NCBI GenBank assembly: GCA_024695815.1 | Contig: JAILHK010000034.1 | Location: 186,001 to 250,000, forward strand | Reading direction: 5' to 3' | Length of the DNA: 64,000 nucleotides | DNA from: Prevotella sp. | Lineage (GTDB): Bacteria > Bacteroidota > Bacteroidia > Bacteroidales > Bacteroidaceae | Part shown: piece by piece, positions 46,581-54,896 of the stretch | Numbering within the stretch: the first letter of the stretch is position 1 | How the letters are laid out: each line of letters opens with the position of its first letter | Program-made: the position numbers and the translations under genes | Notes under the pieces: generated by a model | What the model was told of the DNA's origin: nothing | The model's database searches: none | What the model saw: the letters and a program-made list of their open reading frames with translations, nothing else

Positions 46581-46640
46581 AATAGAAAAAACGCCAAGCT
46601 CATGCTTGACGTTTTTTGTTTGCGGAGAGAACAGGATTCG
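46581..46640. repeat. Copy 2 of the 60-bp direct repeat, in place at tRNA-Ser
   Basis: This copy joins the bidirectional hairpin terminator (46590-46617) to the 3' end of the intact tRNA-Ser gene, for which it is the terminator on the minus strand. Copy 1 lies 131 bp away on the side beyond the tRNA 3' end, the layout left by tRNA-targeting integration or by a local duplication. Confidence 0.88.
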
Positions 46641-46710
46641 AACCTGCGAACCGGTTTTGCCGGTTACACGCTTTCCAGGCGTGCCTCTTCAACCACTCGA
46701 GCACCTCTCC
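46623..46710 (-). tRNA. tRNA-Ser(GGA)
   Basis: The minus strand runs from GGAGAGG (acceptor, 46710-46704) to CTCTCC plus discriminator G at 46623, 88 nt in all. The anticodon stem-loop CACGC-CTGGAAA-GCGTG has anticodon GGA. A long variable arm (AACCGGCAAAACCGGTT) marks it as serine, and the T arm GCAGG-TTCGAAT-CCTGT is intact. CCA is not encoded. It reads serine codons UCC and UCU. Confidence 0.96.
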
Positions 46711-46727
46711 TTTAGCAAATGCGTGTG

Positions 46728-46735
46728 CAAAGATA
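46728..46735 (-). promoter_or_regulatory. Promoter of tRNA-Ser
   Basis: The minus strand reads TATCTTTG, ending 17 bp before the tRNA 5' end, the short spacing expected of a tRNA promoter. Confidence 0.7.
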
Positions 46736-46782
46736 CGAATAAGTGAGCAAATAACAAAATAAAAGATGTCATCTTTTTGTTT

Positions 46783-47574
46783 TTATTTATTTTTCCAGAA
46801 CACCCTTCTTACGTTTTCCGTAGTCTGCCTGCCAATCTCCGTTTCGCTCACGCCATAGCTTTTAGCCAACAGGGCGATGATGTGCGGGATATAGGCGCTC
46901 TCGTTGCGTTGTCCGCGCATAGGAACAGGCGCCATATACGGCGCGTCGGTCTCCAGCACCAGACGGTTGAGCGGCACAACTGCTGGCAGTACCTCGGGTA
47001 GATGACTCTTCTTGAATGTAGATACACCACCGATGCCCAACACAAACTGCGGGAACTGTAGCAGCTCGCGCGCCTCTATCTCGTTGCCTGTGAAACAGTG
47101 AAACACACCGCCTGGCAATTCGTCGGCATAGCGCTTCAGTACAGCCACCATCTCGTTTTGTGCCTTTCTGCAGTGAATCATCAGTGGAAGACGAGTCTCT
47201 ACTGACCAGCGGACCTGTTCTTCGAAGGCTTCCAACTGTTCTTTCTCGAACTCCCGACTCCAGTAGTAGTCCAGTCCTACCTCGCCAATGGCCAGCACCT
47301 TCTGTTTGTTGGCATCCAGCAACCGACGGATCTCGTTCAGCTGCTCGTGCCAGTCAGCACGCACCTCTTCTGGATGCAGTCCAACCATCGGATACAGGAA
47401 GTCGGCATGAAGGTTACAAAGCTCCAGGATGCGACGCGACGTCATCAGGTCGATAGCCGGTACGAAGAGTGCGGTGGCACCCGCCTCACGGGCACGTGTC
47501 ATCACCTCCTGGCGGTCGGTGTCAAACTCCTCGCCGTCGATGTGTATGTGGGTATCTATGAAATGCACGTCCAT
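46783..47574 (-). CDS. tatD: TatD-family metal-dependent DNase/hydrolase
   Basis: The 263-residue TIM-barrel metal hydrolase has the motifs FIDTHIHI, VGLHPEE, AIGEVGLDYYW, MIHCRKA, VFHCFTG and VLETDAPYMAP. The family includes 3'-5' DNases and D-aminoacyl-tRNA hydrolases. It is last in a tonB-ispA-tatD unit, 3 bp after ispA, with the tRNA gene next on the same strand. Confidence 0.92.
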   Translation of the reverse strand: MDVHFIDTHIHIDGEEFDTDRQEVMTRAREAGATALFVPAIDLMTSRRILELCNLHADFLYPMVGLHPEEVRADWHEQLNEIRRLLDANKQKVLAIGEVGLDYYWSREFEKEQLEAFEEQVRWSVETRLPLMIHCRKAQNEMVAVLKRYADELPGGVFHCFTGNEIEARELLQFPQFVLGIGGVSTFKKSHLPEVLPAVVPLNRLVLETDAPYMAPVPMRGQRNESAYIPHIIALLAKSYGVSETEIGRQTTENVRRVFWKNK

Positions 47575-47577
47575 GCT

Positions 47578-48552
47578 TTATTTCTTGCGCTTCATCATCT
47601 CATCGGTATAGGTCAGCAGCAACTGCTTACGTTCCTCGCAGACGTTAACCTTTGCCAGATACTTACGACATTCCGTGAAGTAGTAGTTGATCTTCTCCTC
47701 GCACAACTGGCGGATGCCAATCTCGTCGTAGAGTGCCGTCACAGCACGAACCTTCTCCTCGCGGTCAAACTCCTTGGCCTCGATCCAGCGCATCAGCTCG
47801 CTGCGCTGCTTGTCGTTGGCACGGTTCACGGCATTGATGAGCATGTAGGTCTTCTTGTTAGAGGTGATGTCACCGCCAATGGCCTTGCCAAACACGGCAG
47901 GGTCGCCATACACGTCGAGCAGGTCGTCTTGCAACTGGAAGGCCAGTCCCAACTGCTCGCCAAACTTATAGAGATGATACGTGTCCTCCTCAGAGGCGTC
48001 GGCCAGGATGGCACCAATCTTTGTAGCGCAAGCTAGCAGCACGCTGGTCTTCAGTCGGATCATCTCGATATATTCCTCTTCGGTCACGTCGTTTCGTGTC
48101 TCAAAAGTCATGTCGTACTCCTGTCCTTCACCAATCTCGAGTGCTGTCTCGGTGAACACTTCCAGCACAGCCTGCAGATGACGTGCATCGCATTGCATCA
48201 TGCGCTGATAGGCCAGCACTAGCATCGAGTCGCCCGAGAGGATGGCCTTGTTGGCATCCCACTTCTTGTGCACCGTCTCATGTCCGCGGCGCAGGTCGGC
48301 ATTGTCCATCAGGTCGTCGTGCAGCAATGTGTAGTTATGATAGGTCTCCAATCCCAGCGCCGGCATCATGATGTCTTCAGGCTGGTCCTTGTAGAGCTGG
48401 TAGGCAAGTAGCATCAGTACCGGACGGATACGCTTACCACCGAGCGACAACACATAGCTGATGGGGTCGTAGAGCGACGTGGGTTTGCGGTCATAGCTCA
48501 TGCCGTCGAGGGCGGCGTTTACTTTCTTTAGAATGTCGTTTGCGTTCAACAT
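47578..48552 (-). CDS. Polyprenyl (geranyl/farnesyl-type) diphosphate synthase
   Basis: The 324-residue all-helical prenyltransferase has the first aspartate motif in LLHDDLMDNADLRRG, preceded by GGKRIRPVLMLLA, and the second in LAFQLQDDLLDVYGD. It condenses isopentenyl diphosphate with allylic diphosphates. Chain length cannot be fixed by eye; ispA-type farnesyl synthesis is the usual assignment in this position. It lies 11 bp after tonB and 3 bp before tatD. Confidence 0.92.
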   Translation of the reverse strand: MLNANDILKKVNAALDGMSYDRKPTSLYDPISYVLSLGGKRIRPVLMLLAYQLYKDQPEDIMMPALGLETYHNYTLLHDDLMDNADLRRGHETVHKKWDANKAILSGDSMLVLAYQRMMQCDARHLQAVLEVFTETALEIGEGQEYDMTFETRNDVTEEEYIEMIRLKTSVLLACATKIGAILADASEEDTYHLYKFGEQLGLAFQLQDDLLDVYGDPAVFGKAIGGDITSNKKTYMLINAVNRANDKQRSELMRWIEAKEFDREEKVRAVTALYDEIGIRQLCEEKINYYFTECRKYLAKVNVCEERKQLLLTYTDEMMKRKK

Positions 48553-48563
48553 AATCTATCTTT

Positions 48564-49259
48564 TTACAATTTGAATATTACAGGGATGCACACCTTCGTG
48601 CGACAGGGTTTCCCGTCTTGAATGCCGGCAGTCCAGCGGGGCATGGTGCGTAGCACGCGCAGCACCTCGCGGTCGCAAGCAGGGTGGAAAGAAGAAACCA
48701 CCTTGACGTCGGTCACCGATCCGTCTTTGTTGACGATAAACTCTGCCACCACCTTGCCCTGCTTCTTGGCTTGTTGCAGGTTGGCAGGATATTTCAGGTT
48801 GCGTGTGAGCCATTTCATGAACTCCACCGGTCCGCCAGGGAACTGTGGTAGGTCTTCAACCACGCGGAAACTCACAGCCTCTTTGTCGGGTGGGGGAGGC
48901 GGTTCCATCTCGTCATCCACGGCATCCATGTCGCTGCTGAGGTCTGTCTCTACAGGCTCTTCGTCCGTCTGTGGCTTGTTGTCTTGCGTTTGGTCGTCGG
49001 GCTTCACCACCAGCTTCATCGTGGGTTTTGGCTCAGCCTTGGGCGCCAGCGCCAGCTCATCCTCTGTTCTCATCAGCGACGAGAGGTCTTCATCGTTGGA
49101 CAACATCTCCAGCAGATCCGGGTCGTCAAGGGGGTCGTCGGGGGTTATCGTGTACTCTAATGCCACGAACAAGCAAGCCAACGCAACAATCAGTCCTAGC
49201 AGGAACCGTTCGGTGCGCTTGCCTTCCAAATCAGCCTTATCGCTCTTCTTTATCTCCAT
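48564..49259 (-). CDS. tonB: TonB-family energy transducer
   Basis: The 231-residue protein starts MEIKKSDKADLEGKRTERFL, with one membrane helix at about 20-42, an acidic and Pro-rich periplasmic linker (EPPPPPDKE) and a TonB C-terminal domain (FPGGPVEFMKWLTRNLKYP, GKVVAEFIVNKDGSVTDVKV, VLRTMPRWTAGIQDGKP). An upstream in-frame ATG at 49334 would run through the promoter and is rejected. It passes proton-motive energy to SusC-type transporters. The exb genes diverge from it. Confidence 0.93.
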   Translation of the reverse strand: MEIKKSDKADLEGKRTERFLLGLIVALACLFVALEYTITPDDPLDDPDLLEMLSNDEDLSSLMRTEDELALAPKAEPKPTMKLVVKPDDQTQDNKPQTDEEPVETDLSSDMDAVDDEMEPPPPPDKEAVSFRVVEDLPQFPGGPVEFMKWLTRNLKYPANLQQAKKQGKVVAEFIVNKDGSVTDVKVVSSFHPACDREVLRVLRTMPRWTAGIQDGKPCRTKVCIPVIFKL

Positions 49260-49262
49260 TGA

Positions 49263-49331
49263 CGCGGCAAAGGTACTATTTTTCTTTTTAATTACGACAT
49301 CTTTTGAAATATTATTATTACCTTTGCCGCG
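49263..49331. promoter_or_regulatory. Mirror-image divergent promoters of tonB and exbB
   Basis: CGCGGCAAAGGTA (49263-49275) and TACCTTTGCCGCG (49319-49331) are perfect 13-bp reverse complements. Each contains a TACCTTTG -7 element, the left reading toward tonB (start 49259) and the right toward exbB (start 49349). The tonB transcript would begin only a few bases before its ATG. Confidence 0.78.
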
Positions 49332-49348
49332 CAAAACGAAAAAAGATT

Positions 49349-50140
49349 ATGAAAAAGTTTTTGTTTATACTTGTCGTATTCCTGCTGACCATCGCCGCAG
49401 GCGAAAGCATGGCGCAAGACAGTCTGGCTAATATCTCTGTCGAAGAGATGGTTGGCGAAGAGGATATGGCTGCCTTGCAGGAGATGGCCGATGACGACAT
49501 GAGTTTCCACCAGCAGCTGAAGACCAAGTTCGTGGAAGGCACGGCCGGCTTTATGTCGCTGGTAGCCATAGCACTGGTGCTGGGCATGGCTGTCTGCATT
49601 GAGCGCATCATCTATCTGACATTGTCGGAGATCAACGCAAAGAAACTGTTGGAGGACATCGAGAAGAAGGTGGAATCCGACGATGTAGAGGGCGCCAAGA
49701 CCCTGTGTCGTAACACACGCGGTCCTGTGGCCAGCATTTGTTATCAAGGACTGATGCATATCAAAGACAGCATGGACACCATCGAACGTTCTGTGATGAG
49801 CTACGGCTCGGTGCAGACGGCCAAGCTGGAAAAGGGCTGTTCGTGGATACGCCTGTTTATTGCCATTGCTCCTTCGTTGGGCTTCCTGGGTACTGTGGTC
49901 GGTATGGTGATGGCCTTCGACCAGATTCAAGAGGCAGGCGACACCAATGCCACGATTGTGGCATCGGGCATGAAGGTGGCGCTGATCACCACCATCTTTG
50001 GTATCATCGTGGCACTCATTCTGCAGTTGTTCTATAACTTCATTCTTTCCAAGATAGAACACCTGACCTCTCAGATGGAAGAGTCGGCCATTTCGCTACT
50101 GGACATTATCTCAAAACAAAAGTCACAGCCAGGGAAATGA
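49349..50140 (+). CDS. exbB: ExbB/TolQ/MotA-family proton channel
   Basis: The 263-residue protein starts MKKFLFILVVFLLTIAAGES with an N-terminal signal-like segment, a helix at about 72-92 (GFMSLVAIALVLGMAVCIER), a cytoplasmic domain, and two helices in the conserved MotA/ExbB region (IAIAPSLGFLGTVVGMVMAF, VALITTIFGIIVALILQLFY). It forms the inner-membrane motor with ExbD that energises TonB. It is first in a four-gene unit; its stop overlaps the next ATG (ATGA). Confidence 0.94.
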   Translation: MKKFLFILVVFLLTIAAGESMAQDSLANISVEEMVGEEDMAALQEMADDDMSFHQQLKTKFVEGTAGFMSLVAIALVLGMAVCIERIIYLTLSEINAKKLLEDIEKKVESDDVEGAKTLCRNTRGPVASICYQGLMHIKDSMDTIERSVMSYGSVQTAKLEKGCSWIRLFIAIAPSLGFLGTVVGMVMAFDQIQEAGDTNATIVASGMKVALITTIFGIIVALILQLFYNFILSKIEHLTSQMEESAISLLDIISKQKSQPGK

Positions 50141-50448
50141 TTGACGTCATACTCTATACGATTTATATCCTGTTGGCCGTAGGTACAGGACTTGCACTGT
50201 GGTCGGCATTGCGCCATGTACGTGTGACGCCGCTGATGCTGGGCGTCGGCGCCGGTTTGCTGGTCGTCCTGACACTGACCTATTTCCTGGCCGACACCAC
50301 ACCACTAACCATCAACGGACGTACCTTCGACGATGAGTTCTGGTTGCGCATCAGCGACATGCTCATCTGGACATCGGTGGTGCTGATGCTGATAGCCGCT
50401 CTGGGTGTTATTGTCAGCACCTCGGGGCTCAGTCGTAAACTAAAATAG
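50137..50448 (+). CDS. Small membrane protein within the exb operon
   Basis: The 103-residue protein has three likely membrane helices (about 3-22, 30-50, 75-95) and is otherwise unrecognised. It is coupled to exbB by an ATGA overlap and precedes exbD by 6 bp, so a role in the same motor complex is plausible (inference). Confidence 0.75.
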   Translation: MIDVILYTIYILLAVGTGLALWSALRHVRVTPLMLGVGAGLLVVLTLTYFLADTTPLTINGRTFDDEFWLRISDMLIWTSVVLMLIAALGVIVSTSGLSRKLK

Positions 50449-50454
50449 AAATCC

Positions 50455-51051
50455 ATGTTCCGCAGACGACAGCAGAGGGACGTTCCCGAATTGAACACCA
50501 CATCGACAGCAGACATCTCGTTCATGCTGCTGATCTTCTTCCTCGTGGCCTCGTCGATGGACGATGTAGATAAGGTGATGCCACGACAGTTGCCGCCACC
50601 AGAAGAGAGTACACAGGTGCAAGAGCTGGTGGTGAAGCAGCGCAATGCCTTGGTGCTGAAGTTGGATGCCGACAACCGCCTGACGTGCAATGATGAGGCC
50701 ATCACTCCCGAAGCGCTGACCAAGCGTGTAGAAGAGTTTGTGGCCAACGCCAGCAACGACCCCTCGTTGCCCGAGAAGAGCCGCCGCGAGGTAAACCTGT
50801 TCGGACTTTGCGAGGTCAGCGACAAGCACGTCATCATGATTGATGCCGACAGCAAGGCCACCTACGATGCCTACTTCCAGATGCAGAACGCCATAGCTAG
50901 AGGCTATATGCATCTGCGCAACCAATTAGCCATGAAGCACTTCGGACGTCCGCTGACCAAGTGTACCCCCGAAGAGCGCGAGGCCGTTCAGATGGTCTAT
51001 CCGCAGCGCATCAGCGACCGCAGCGAGACCGAGGAAGGAGGTGAGTCATGA
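50455..51051 (+). CDS. exbD: ExbD/TolR-family protein 1
   Basis: The 198-residue protein has a short cytoplasmic N terminus (FRRRQQRDVPELNTTST), one membrane helix with the key Asp (ADISFMLLIFFLVASSMDD) and a periplasmic domain. It is longer than typical ExbD (about 140) through insertions in the periplasmic part. It works with ExbB and TonB. Its TGA overlaps the next ATG. Confidence 0.92.
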   Translation: MFRRRQQRDVPELNTTSTADISFMLLIFFLVASSMDDVDKVMPRQLPPPEESTQVQELVVKQRNALVLKLDADNRLTCNDEAITPEALTKRVEEFVANASNDPSLPEKSRREVNLFGLCEVSDKHVIMIDADSKATYDAYFQMQNAIARGYMHLRNQLAMKHFGRPLTKCTPEEREAVQMVYPQRISDRSETEEGGES

Positions 51052-51509
51052 GGTTCGACCGTTATTCCTTCCGCAAGAAGCATCGCCCCGATGTGCCCAT
51101 GCTGAATACTGCCTCGCTGCCCGACCTGATTTTCACCGTGCTGTTCTTCTTCATGCTGGTGACCCACATGCGCAGTGCCGAGGAGAAGGTGCACTACACC
51201 ATCCCGCAGGGTGAAGAATTGCAGTCGCTCACCCACAAGGCAGCCAACTGCTACATCTTCATAGGTCATCAGCCAGGTGCTGCTCCCGACGACTATAGCA
51301 TTCAAATCAACGACAAGCTGGTAAAGCTGGCCGATGTAGAGAAGTGCGTGGATGCCGAGCGTGCCAAGATGGCTAGTGACGACCAGGCTTATATGACCGT
51401 TACCATCAAGGCCGACAAGCAGGTGCCCGTGGGTTTGATTACGGACGTGAAAAAGGCATTGAAGAAAACTTATGCGCTGAAAATCAACTATTCAGCCACC
51501 GAAAAATAG
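51048..51509 (+). CDS. exbD: ExbD/TolR-family protein 2
   Basis: The 153-residue ExbD has the N terminus RKKHRPDVPMLNTASLPDLI, a membrane helix bearing the conserved Asp (SLPDLIFTVLFFFMLVTH) and a normal-length periplasmic domain. Two different ExbD genes after one ExbB is a recurrent Bacteroidetes arrangement. It is last in the operon; a large dyad follows immediately. Confidence 0.92.
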   Translation: MRFDRYSFRKKHRPDVPMLNTASLPDLIFTVLFFFMLVTHMRSAEEKVHYTIPQGEELQSLTHKAANCYIFIGHQPGAAPDDYSIQINDKLVKLADVEKCVDAERAKMASDDQAYMTVTIKADKQVPVGLITDVKKALKKTYALKINYSATEK

Positions 51510-51542
51510 AACAGAAATGTTTTGAATTGAAACATTTCTGTT
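51510..51542. terminator. Perfect 13-bp dyad after exbD
   Basis: AACAGAAATGTTT (51510-51522) and AAACATTTCTGTT (51530-51542) are exact reverse complements around TGAATTG. A terminator for the exb operon is likely, but no T-run follows on the + strand (AAAAATG follows). Since it starts directly after the exbD stop and lies about 45 bp before the asnC promoter, it could instead be an operator of that regulator. Confidence 0.6.
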
Positions 51543-51584
51543 AAAAATGACTATAAAGTAGTTGTGCAAATGGAAAAAATGTAT

Positions 51585-51592
51585 TATCTTTG
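51585..51592 (+). promoter_or_regulatory. Promoter of the Lrp/AsnC regulator gene
   Basis: TATCTTTG matches TAnnTTTG, with TTG at 51562-51564, 20 bp upstream. The start codon is 26 bp downstream. Confidence 0.72.
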
Positions 51593-51617
51593 CACGGATA
51601 ATACATTTTATATTAAT

Positions 51618-52106
51618 ATGGCAAATCAGAAACTTGATCGCTTAGATAAGCAAATACTGAAACTTATTTCTGAAGATGCGCGTATTCCTTTTCTGGAAGT
51701 TGCTCGCGCATGTAATGTCAGCGGTGCCGCTATTCATCAGCGCATTCAGAAGCTGACAAACATGGGCATCTTGAAAGGTTCGCAGTTCGTGATTGATCCT
51801 GAGAAGGTGGGTTACGAGACATGCGCTTTCATTGGTCTTAACTTGAAGAACCCCGAGTCGTTCGACGAGGTGGTAGAGAAGCTGAAAGGTATGCCCGAGG
51901 TAGTGGAGTGCCACTACACCACAGGTAACTACGACTTGTTTATCAAGGTTTATGCCTTGAACAACCACCACCTGCTCACCTTTGTCCACGACAAGTTGCA
52001 GCCTCTGGGACTGGCGCGCAGCGAGAGTCTTATCTCGTTCCACTCGCCCATAGACCGTCCGCTCCCCATCGTTGACATGATCAACGCCGAGGAAGAGGAC
52101 GTTTAA
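51618..52106 (+). CDS. Lrp/AsnC-family transcriptional regulator
   Basis: The 162-residue protein starts MANQKLDRLDKQILKLISED; an upstream ATG at 51564 would lie before the promoter and is rejected. The N-terminal winged HTH (IPFLEVARACNVSGAAIHQR) is followed by an RAM/effector domain (ETCAFIGLNLKNPESFDEVV, CHYTTGNYDLFIKVYA). It senses an amino acid and binds DNA as an octamer by family knowledge; its targets are unknown. Its end overlaps the convergent folA stop by 4 bp. Confidence 0.93.
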   Translation: MANQKLDRLDKQILKLISEDARIPFLEVARACNVSGAAIHQRIQKLTNMGILKGSQFVIDPEKVGYETCAFIGLNLKNPESFDEVVEKLKGMPEVVECHYTTGNYDLFIKVYALNNHHLLTFVHDKLQPLGLARSESLISFHSPIDRPLPIVDMINAEEEDV

Positions 52107-52582
52107 GCAGGAACATAGTCAACAAAAGCATAAGCGTGCGAATGGCGCTCGTCGGTCGAGTGTTGTTCGCGCGCTTTTTCTTTCCACTGACTATAGTCGG
52201 GGAAGAACGTGTCGGCCTGTGTCGGCACATCGTCTATTTCGGTCAGACACAGACGGTCGGCCTTGTCAATCAGGTCGCGATAGAGACTGGCACCACCAAT
52301 GATATAGATGTCTTCGTCGGGACTGCAGGTCTTGATGAAGTCGTCCCAGCTTTTGAAGCACTCGCAGCCGGGCAGCTCGCTGACCGTTGTCGATAGCACG
52401 CAGTTGCGACGGTTGGGCAGTGCGCCTTTGGGCAGACTCTCGAAGGTGCGTCGTCCCATCACGATGGTGTGGCCCGTGGTCAGCGCCTTGAAGCGCTTCA
52501 GGTCGTTGGGCAACCAATATATCAGTTTATTCTCAAAGCCGATAGCTCTATTCTTAGCTACGGCGGCAATCATTGAAATCAT
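52103..52582 (-). CDS. folA: Dihydrofolate reductase
   Basis: The 159-residue enzyme reduces dihydrofolate with NADPH. Motifs: [50 protein letters not shown] and [12 protein letters not shown]. It is translationally coupled to thyA (ATGA overlap), which makes the dihydrofolate it recycles. Confidence 0.96.
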   Translation of the reverse strand: MISMIAAVAKNRAIGFENKLIYWLPNDLKRFKALTTGHTIVMGRRTFESLPKGALPNRRNCVLSTTVSELPGCECFKSWDDFIKTCSPDEDIYIIGGASLYRDLIDKADRLCLTEIDDVPTQADTFFPDYSQWKEKAREQHSTDERHSHAYAFVDYVPA

Positions 52583-53373
52583 ACGCTTACTTCTGCTTTA
52601 ATGTGTGGCCATGGGTCGTAGTTCTCCAGTTGGAAGTCCTCGTACTGGAAGGCAAAGAGGTCCTTCACGTCGGGATTGATCTTCATGGTGGGCAGCGGGC
52701 GTGGCTCGCGGCTGAGCTGCAGTCGTGCCTGTTCCAAGTGGTTCAAGTACAGGTGTGTGTCGCCGGTGGTGTGGATAAACTCGCCAGGTTGCAGTCCTGT
52801 GACCTGTGCCATCATCATGCACAGCAGCGCATAGGATGCGATGTTAAAGGGCACGCCCAGGAACGTGTCGGCCGAACGCTGGTAGAGCTGCAACGACAGT
52901 TTGCCGTCGGCCACATAGAACTGGAACATTGTGTGACAAGGAGGCAGCGCCATCTTGTTGACCTCGGCCACGTTCCATGCTGATACAATCATGCGGCGCG
53001 AGTTAGGATTGTTCTTAATCTGGTCCAGCACATACTTGATTTGGTCAATGGCACCACCATCGTAGTCGGGCCATGAGCGCCACTGGTGACCATATACAGG
53101 GCCCAGCTCACCATTCTCGTCGGCCCATTCATTCCATATTCTTACGCCGTGCTCTTGCAGATAGCGCACGTTGGTATCACCCTGAAGAAACCACAACAGT
53201 TCGTAGATGATGCTCTTCAGGTGCAATTTCTTGGTTGTCAACAGCGGGAAGCCCTTGCTCAGGTCGTAGCGACTCTGCGTGCCGAAGATGCTGATGGTGC
53301 CCGTACCCGTGCGGTCGCCCTTCTCTGTACCCTCGGTCAGAATGCGGTTCAGAATATCCAGATATTGTTTCAT
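52579..53373 (-). CDS. thyA: Thymidylate synthase
   Basis: The 264-residue enzyme has the same length as E. coli ThyA and starts [20 protein letters not shown]. An upstream ATG at 53403 would lie before the promoter. Motifs: [46 protein letters not shown] with the catalytic Cys, and [20 protein letters not shown]. It methylates dUMP to dTMP. Confidence 0.97.
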   Translation of the reverse strand: MKQYLDILNRILTEGTEKGDRTGTGTISIFGTQSRYDLSKGFPLLTTKKLHLKSIIYELLWFLQGDTNVRYLQEHGVRIWNEWADENGELGPVYGHQWRSWPDYDGGAIDQIKYVLDQIKNNPNSRRMIVSAWNVAEVNKMALPPCHTMFQFYVADGKLSLQLYQRSADTFLGVPFNIASYALLCMMMAQVTGLQPGEFIHTTGDTHLYLNHLEQARLQLSREPRPLPTMKINPDVKDLFAFQYEDFQLENYDPWPHIKAEVSV

Positions 53374-53392
53374 AATGGTCTTGTTTGGAGTG

Positions 53393-53400
53393 CAAAAATA
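53393..53400 (-). promoter_or_regulatory. Promoter of thyA-folA
   Basis: The minus strand reads TATTTTTG, ending 19 bp before the thyA start. Confidence 0.65.
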
Positions 53401-53468
53401 CACAAAAAAGCAGATACTGCCAAATAATCATCCTTGTATTTTCTGTTATACATCCGACGCAACAATTG

Positions 53469-53500
53469 TTTGGTTGTTTCATAATAATAATGTAACTTTG
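53469..53500 (+). promoter_or_regulatory. Promoter of the uracil-type permease gene
   Basis: TTTG (53469-53472), 20 bp, then TAACTTTG (53493-53500) make a complete promoter 28 bp before the start codon. Confidence 0.75.
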
Positions 53501-53528
53501 CAGCCGAATTAAATCAAATACTCAAAAA

Positions 53529-54848
53529 ATGGAGCAGCAAAACGCTATTTATGATGCCCGTCAGCTTGGTTTGCCTCGCATGATGGTGCTTGGTGTGCAA
53601 CACCTGTTTGCCATGTTTGGCGCCACCGTTCTCGTACCTCTTCTTACTGGTCTTGATGTTTCCGTAACCTTGCTTTTTGCGGGTATCGGAACATTGATGT
53701 TTCACTTCATCTCTAAGTGGAACGTGCCTGCCTTCCTCGGTTCGTCGTTTGCTTTCCTGGGCGGTTATGCATCTGTCAGGGAGATGGGCGTGGCTCAGGG
53801 ACTCTCTGAGACGCTGGCACTCGACTATGCCTGTATGGGCGTGGCCTGCGCAGGTCTCCTGTATTTCGTCATGGCAGCCCTCATCAAGTCGTTTGGCGTA
53901 CAGAAGATTCTGCACTTCTTCCCACCAGTGGTCACCGGTCCTATCGTGATAGCCATCGGTTTGGTACTGTCGGGTTCGGCCATCGCTAACTGTCAGACCA
54001 ACTGGCCCTTGGCCATCATCTCTATCGTCACCGTTATCACATCGTCGATATGGGGTAAGGGCATCATCAAAATCATCCCCGTGCTCCTGGGCGTCGTCGT
54101 GTCATATATCATCGCTGCATTGATGGGCGAAGTGGACTTCTCGCCCTTGGCCGATGCTGCTTGGGTTGGTTTCCCCATTTCTCGCGAGCGCACCATTCTG
54201 GCTGTGTTCGAAGATGGCAACACCACCCTTATGCTCTCGTCTATCCTGGCCATCATGCCTATCGCCTTTGCCACCATCATGGAGCACATCGGCGATATGT
54301 TTGCCATCAGCTCGACGGTGGATCGCGACTTCCTGTCGAACCCCGGACTGCACCGCACACTGACAGGCGACGGCATGGCTACTGCTTTAGCATCGCTCTT
54401 TGGCGCCCCCGCCAATACGACCTATGGCGAGAATACCGGTGTGCTGAACCTTACCAAGGTGTTCGACCCCAAGGTGATTCGTATTGCTGCCTGTCTGGCC
54501 ATCATCCTGGCCTTCTGTCCTAAGTTCGCCAGTCTGGTTCAGCTCATGCCAGCGGCCACTATCGGTGGTGTGAGCCTGATTCTATACGGAATGATTTCGG
54601 CAGTCGGCGTGCGCAACCTGGTAGAGGAGAAGGTTGACCTGAAGAGCTCGCGCAACGTGTTCGTGGCAGCGCTCATCCTGGTGCTGGCCATCGGTGTGAA
54701 GTATGGTGCCAACGACAACATCGCCTTTGGTCCCATCCACCTGTCTGGTCTGGCCATCGCTGCTCTTGTGGGCATCTTCCTCAATGCCGTCATGCCTGGT
54801 AAGCTCGGTATGAAGGTGAAGTCGTTCAAAGGAAAGAACAAGTCCTAA
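53529..54848 (+). CDS. uraA: Uracil-xanthine permease, NCS2 family
   Basis: The 439-residue membrane protein has about 14 hydrophobic segments. NCS2 features: QHLFAMFGATVLVPLLTGLD, FAFLGGYASVREMG, FFPPVVTGPIVIAIGL, MEHIGDMFAISSTVDRDFLS, and GAPANTTYGENTGVLNLTKV (Glu of the substrate site). UraA-type uracil/proton symport is the best match within the family; xanthine specificity cannot be excluded. A strong terminator follows. Confidence 0.88.
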   Translation: MEQQNAIYDARQLGLPRMMVLGVQHLFAMFGATVLVPLLTGLDVSVTLLFAGIGTLMFHFISKWNVPAFLGSSFAFLGGYASVREMGVAQGLSETLALDYACMGVACAGLLYFVMAALIKSFGVQKILHFFPPVVTGPIVIAIGLVLSGSAIANCQTNWPLAIISIVTVITSSIWGKGIIKIIPVLLGVVVSYIIAALMGEVDFSPLADAAWVGFPISRERTILAVFEDGNTTLMLSSILAIMPIAFATIMEHIGDMFAISSTVDRDFLSNPGLHRTLTGDGMATALASLFGAPANTTYGENTGVLNLTKVFDPKVIRIAACLAIILAFCPKFASLVQLMPAATIGGVSLILYGMISAVGVRNLVEEKVDLKSSRNVFVAALILVLAIGVKYGANDNIAFGPIHLSGLAIAALVGIFLNAVMPGKLGMKVKSFKGKNKS

Positions 54849-54896
54849 GCGACTTTTTCTCGCAATTGTTCTGCAAAACCATAGCTATTACATCAG

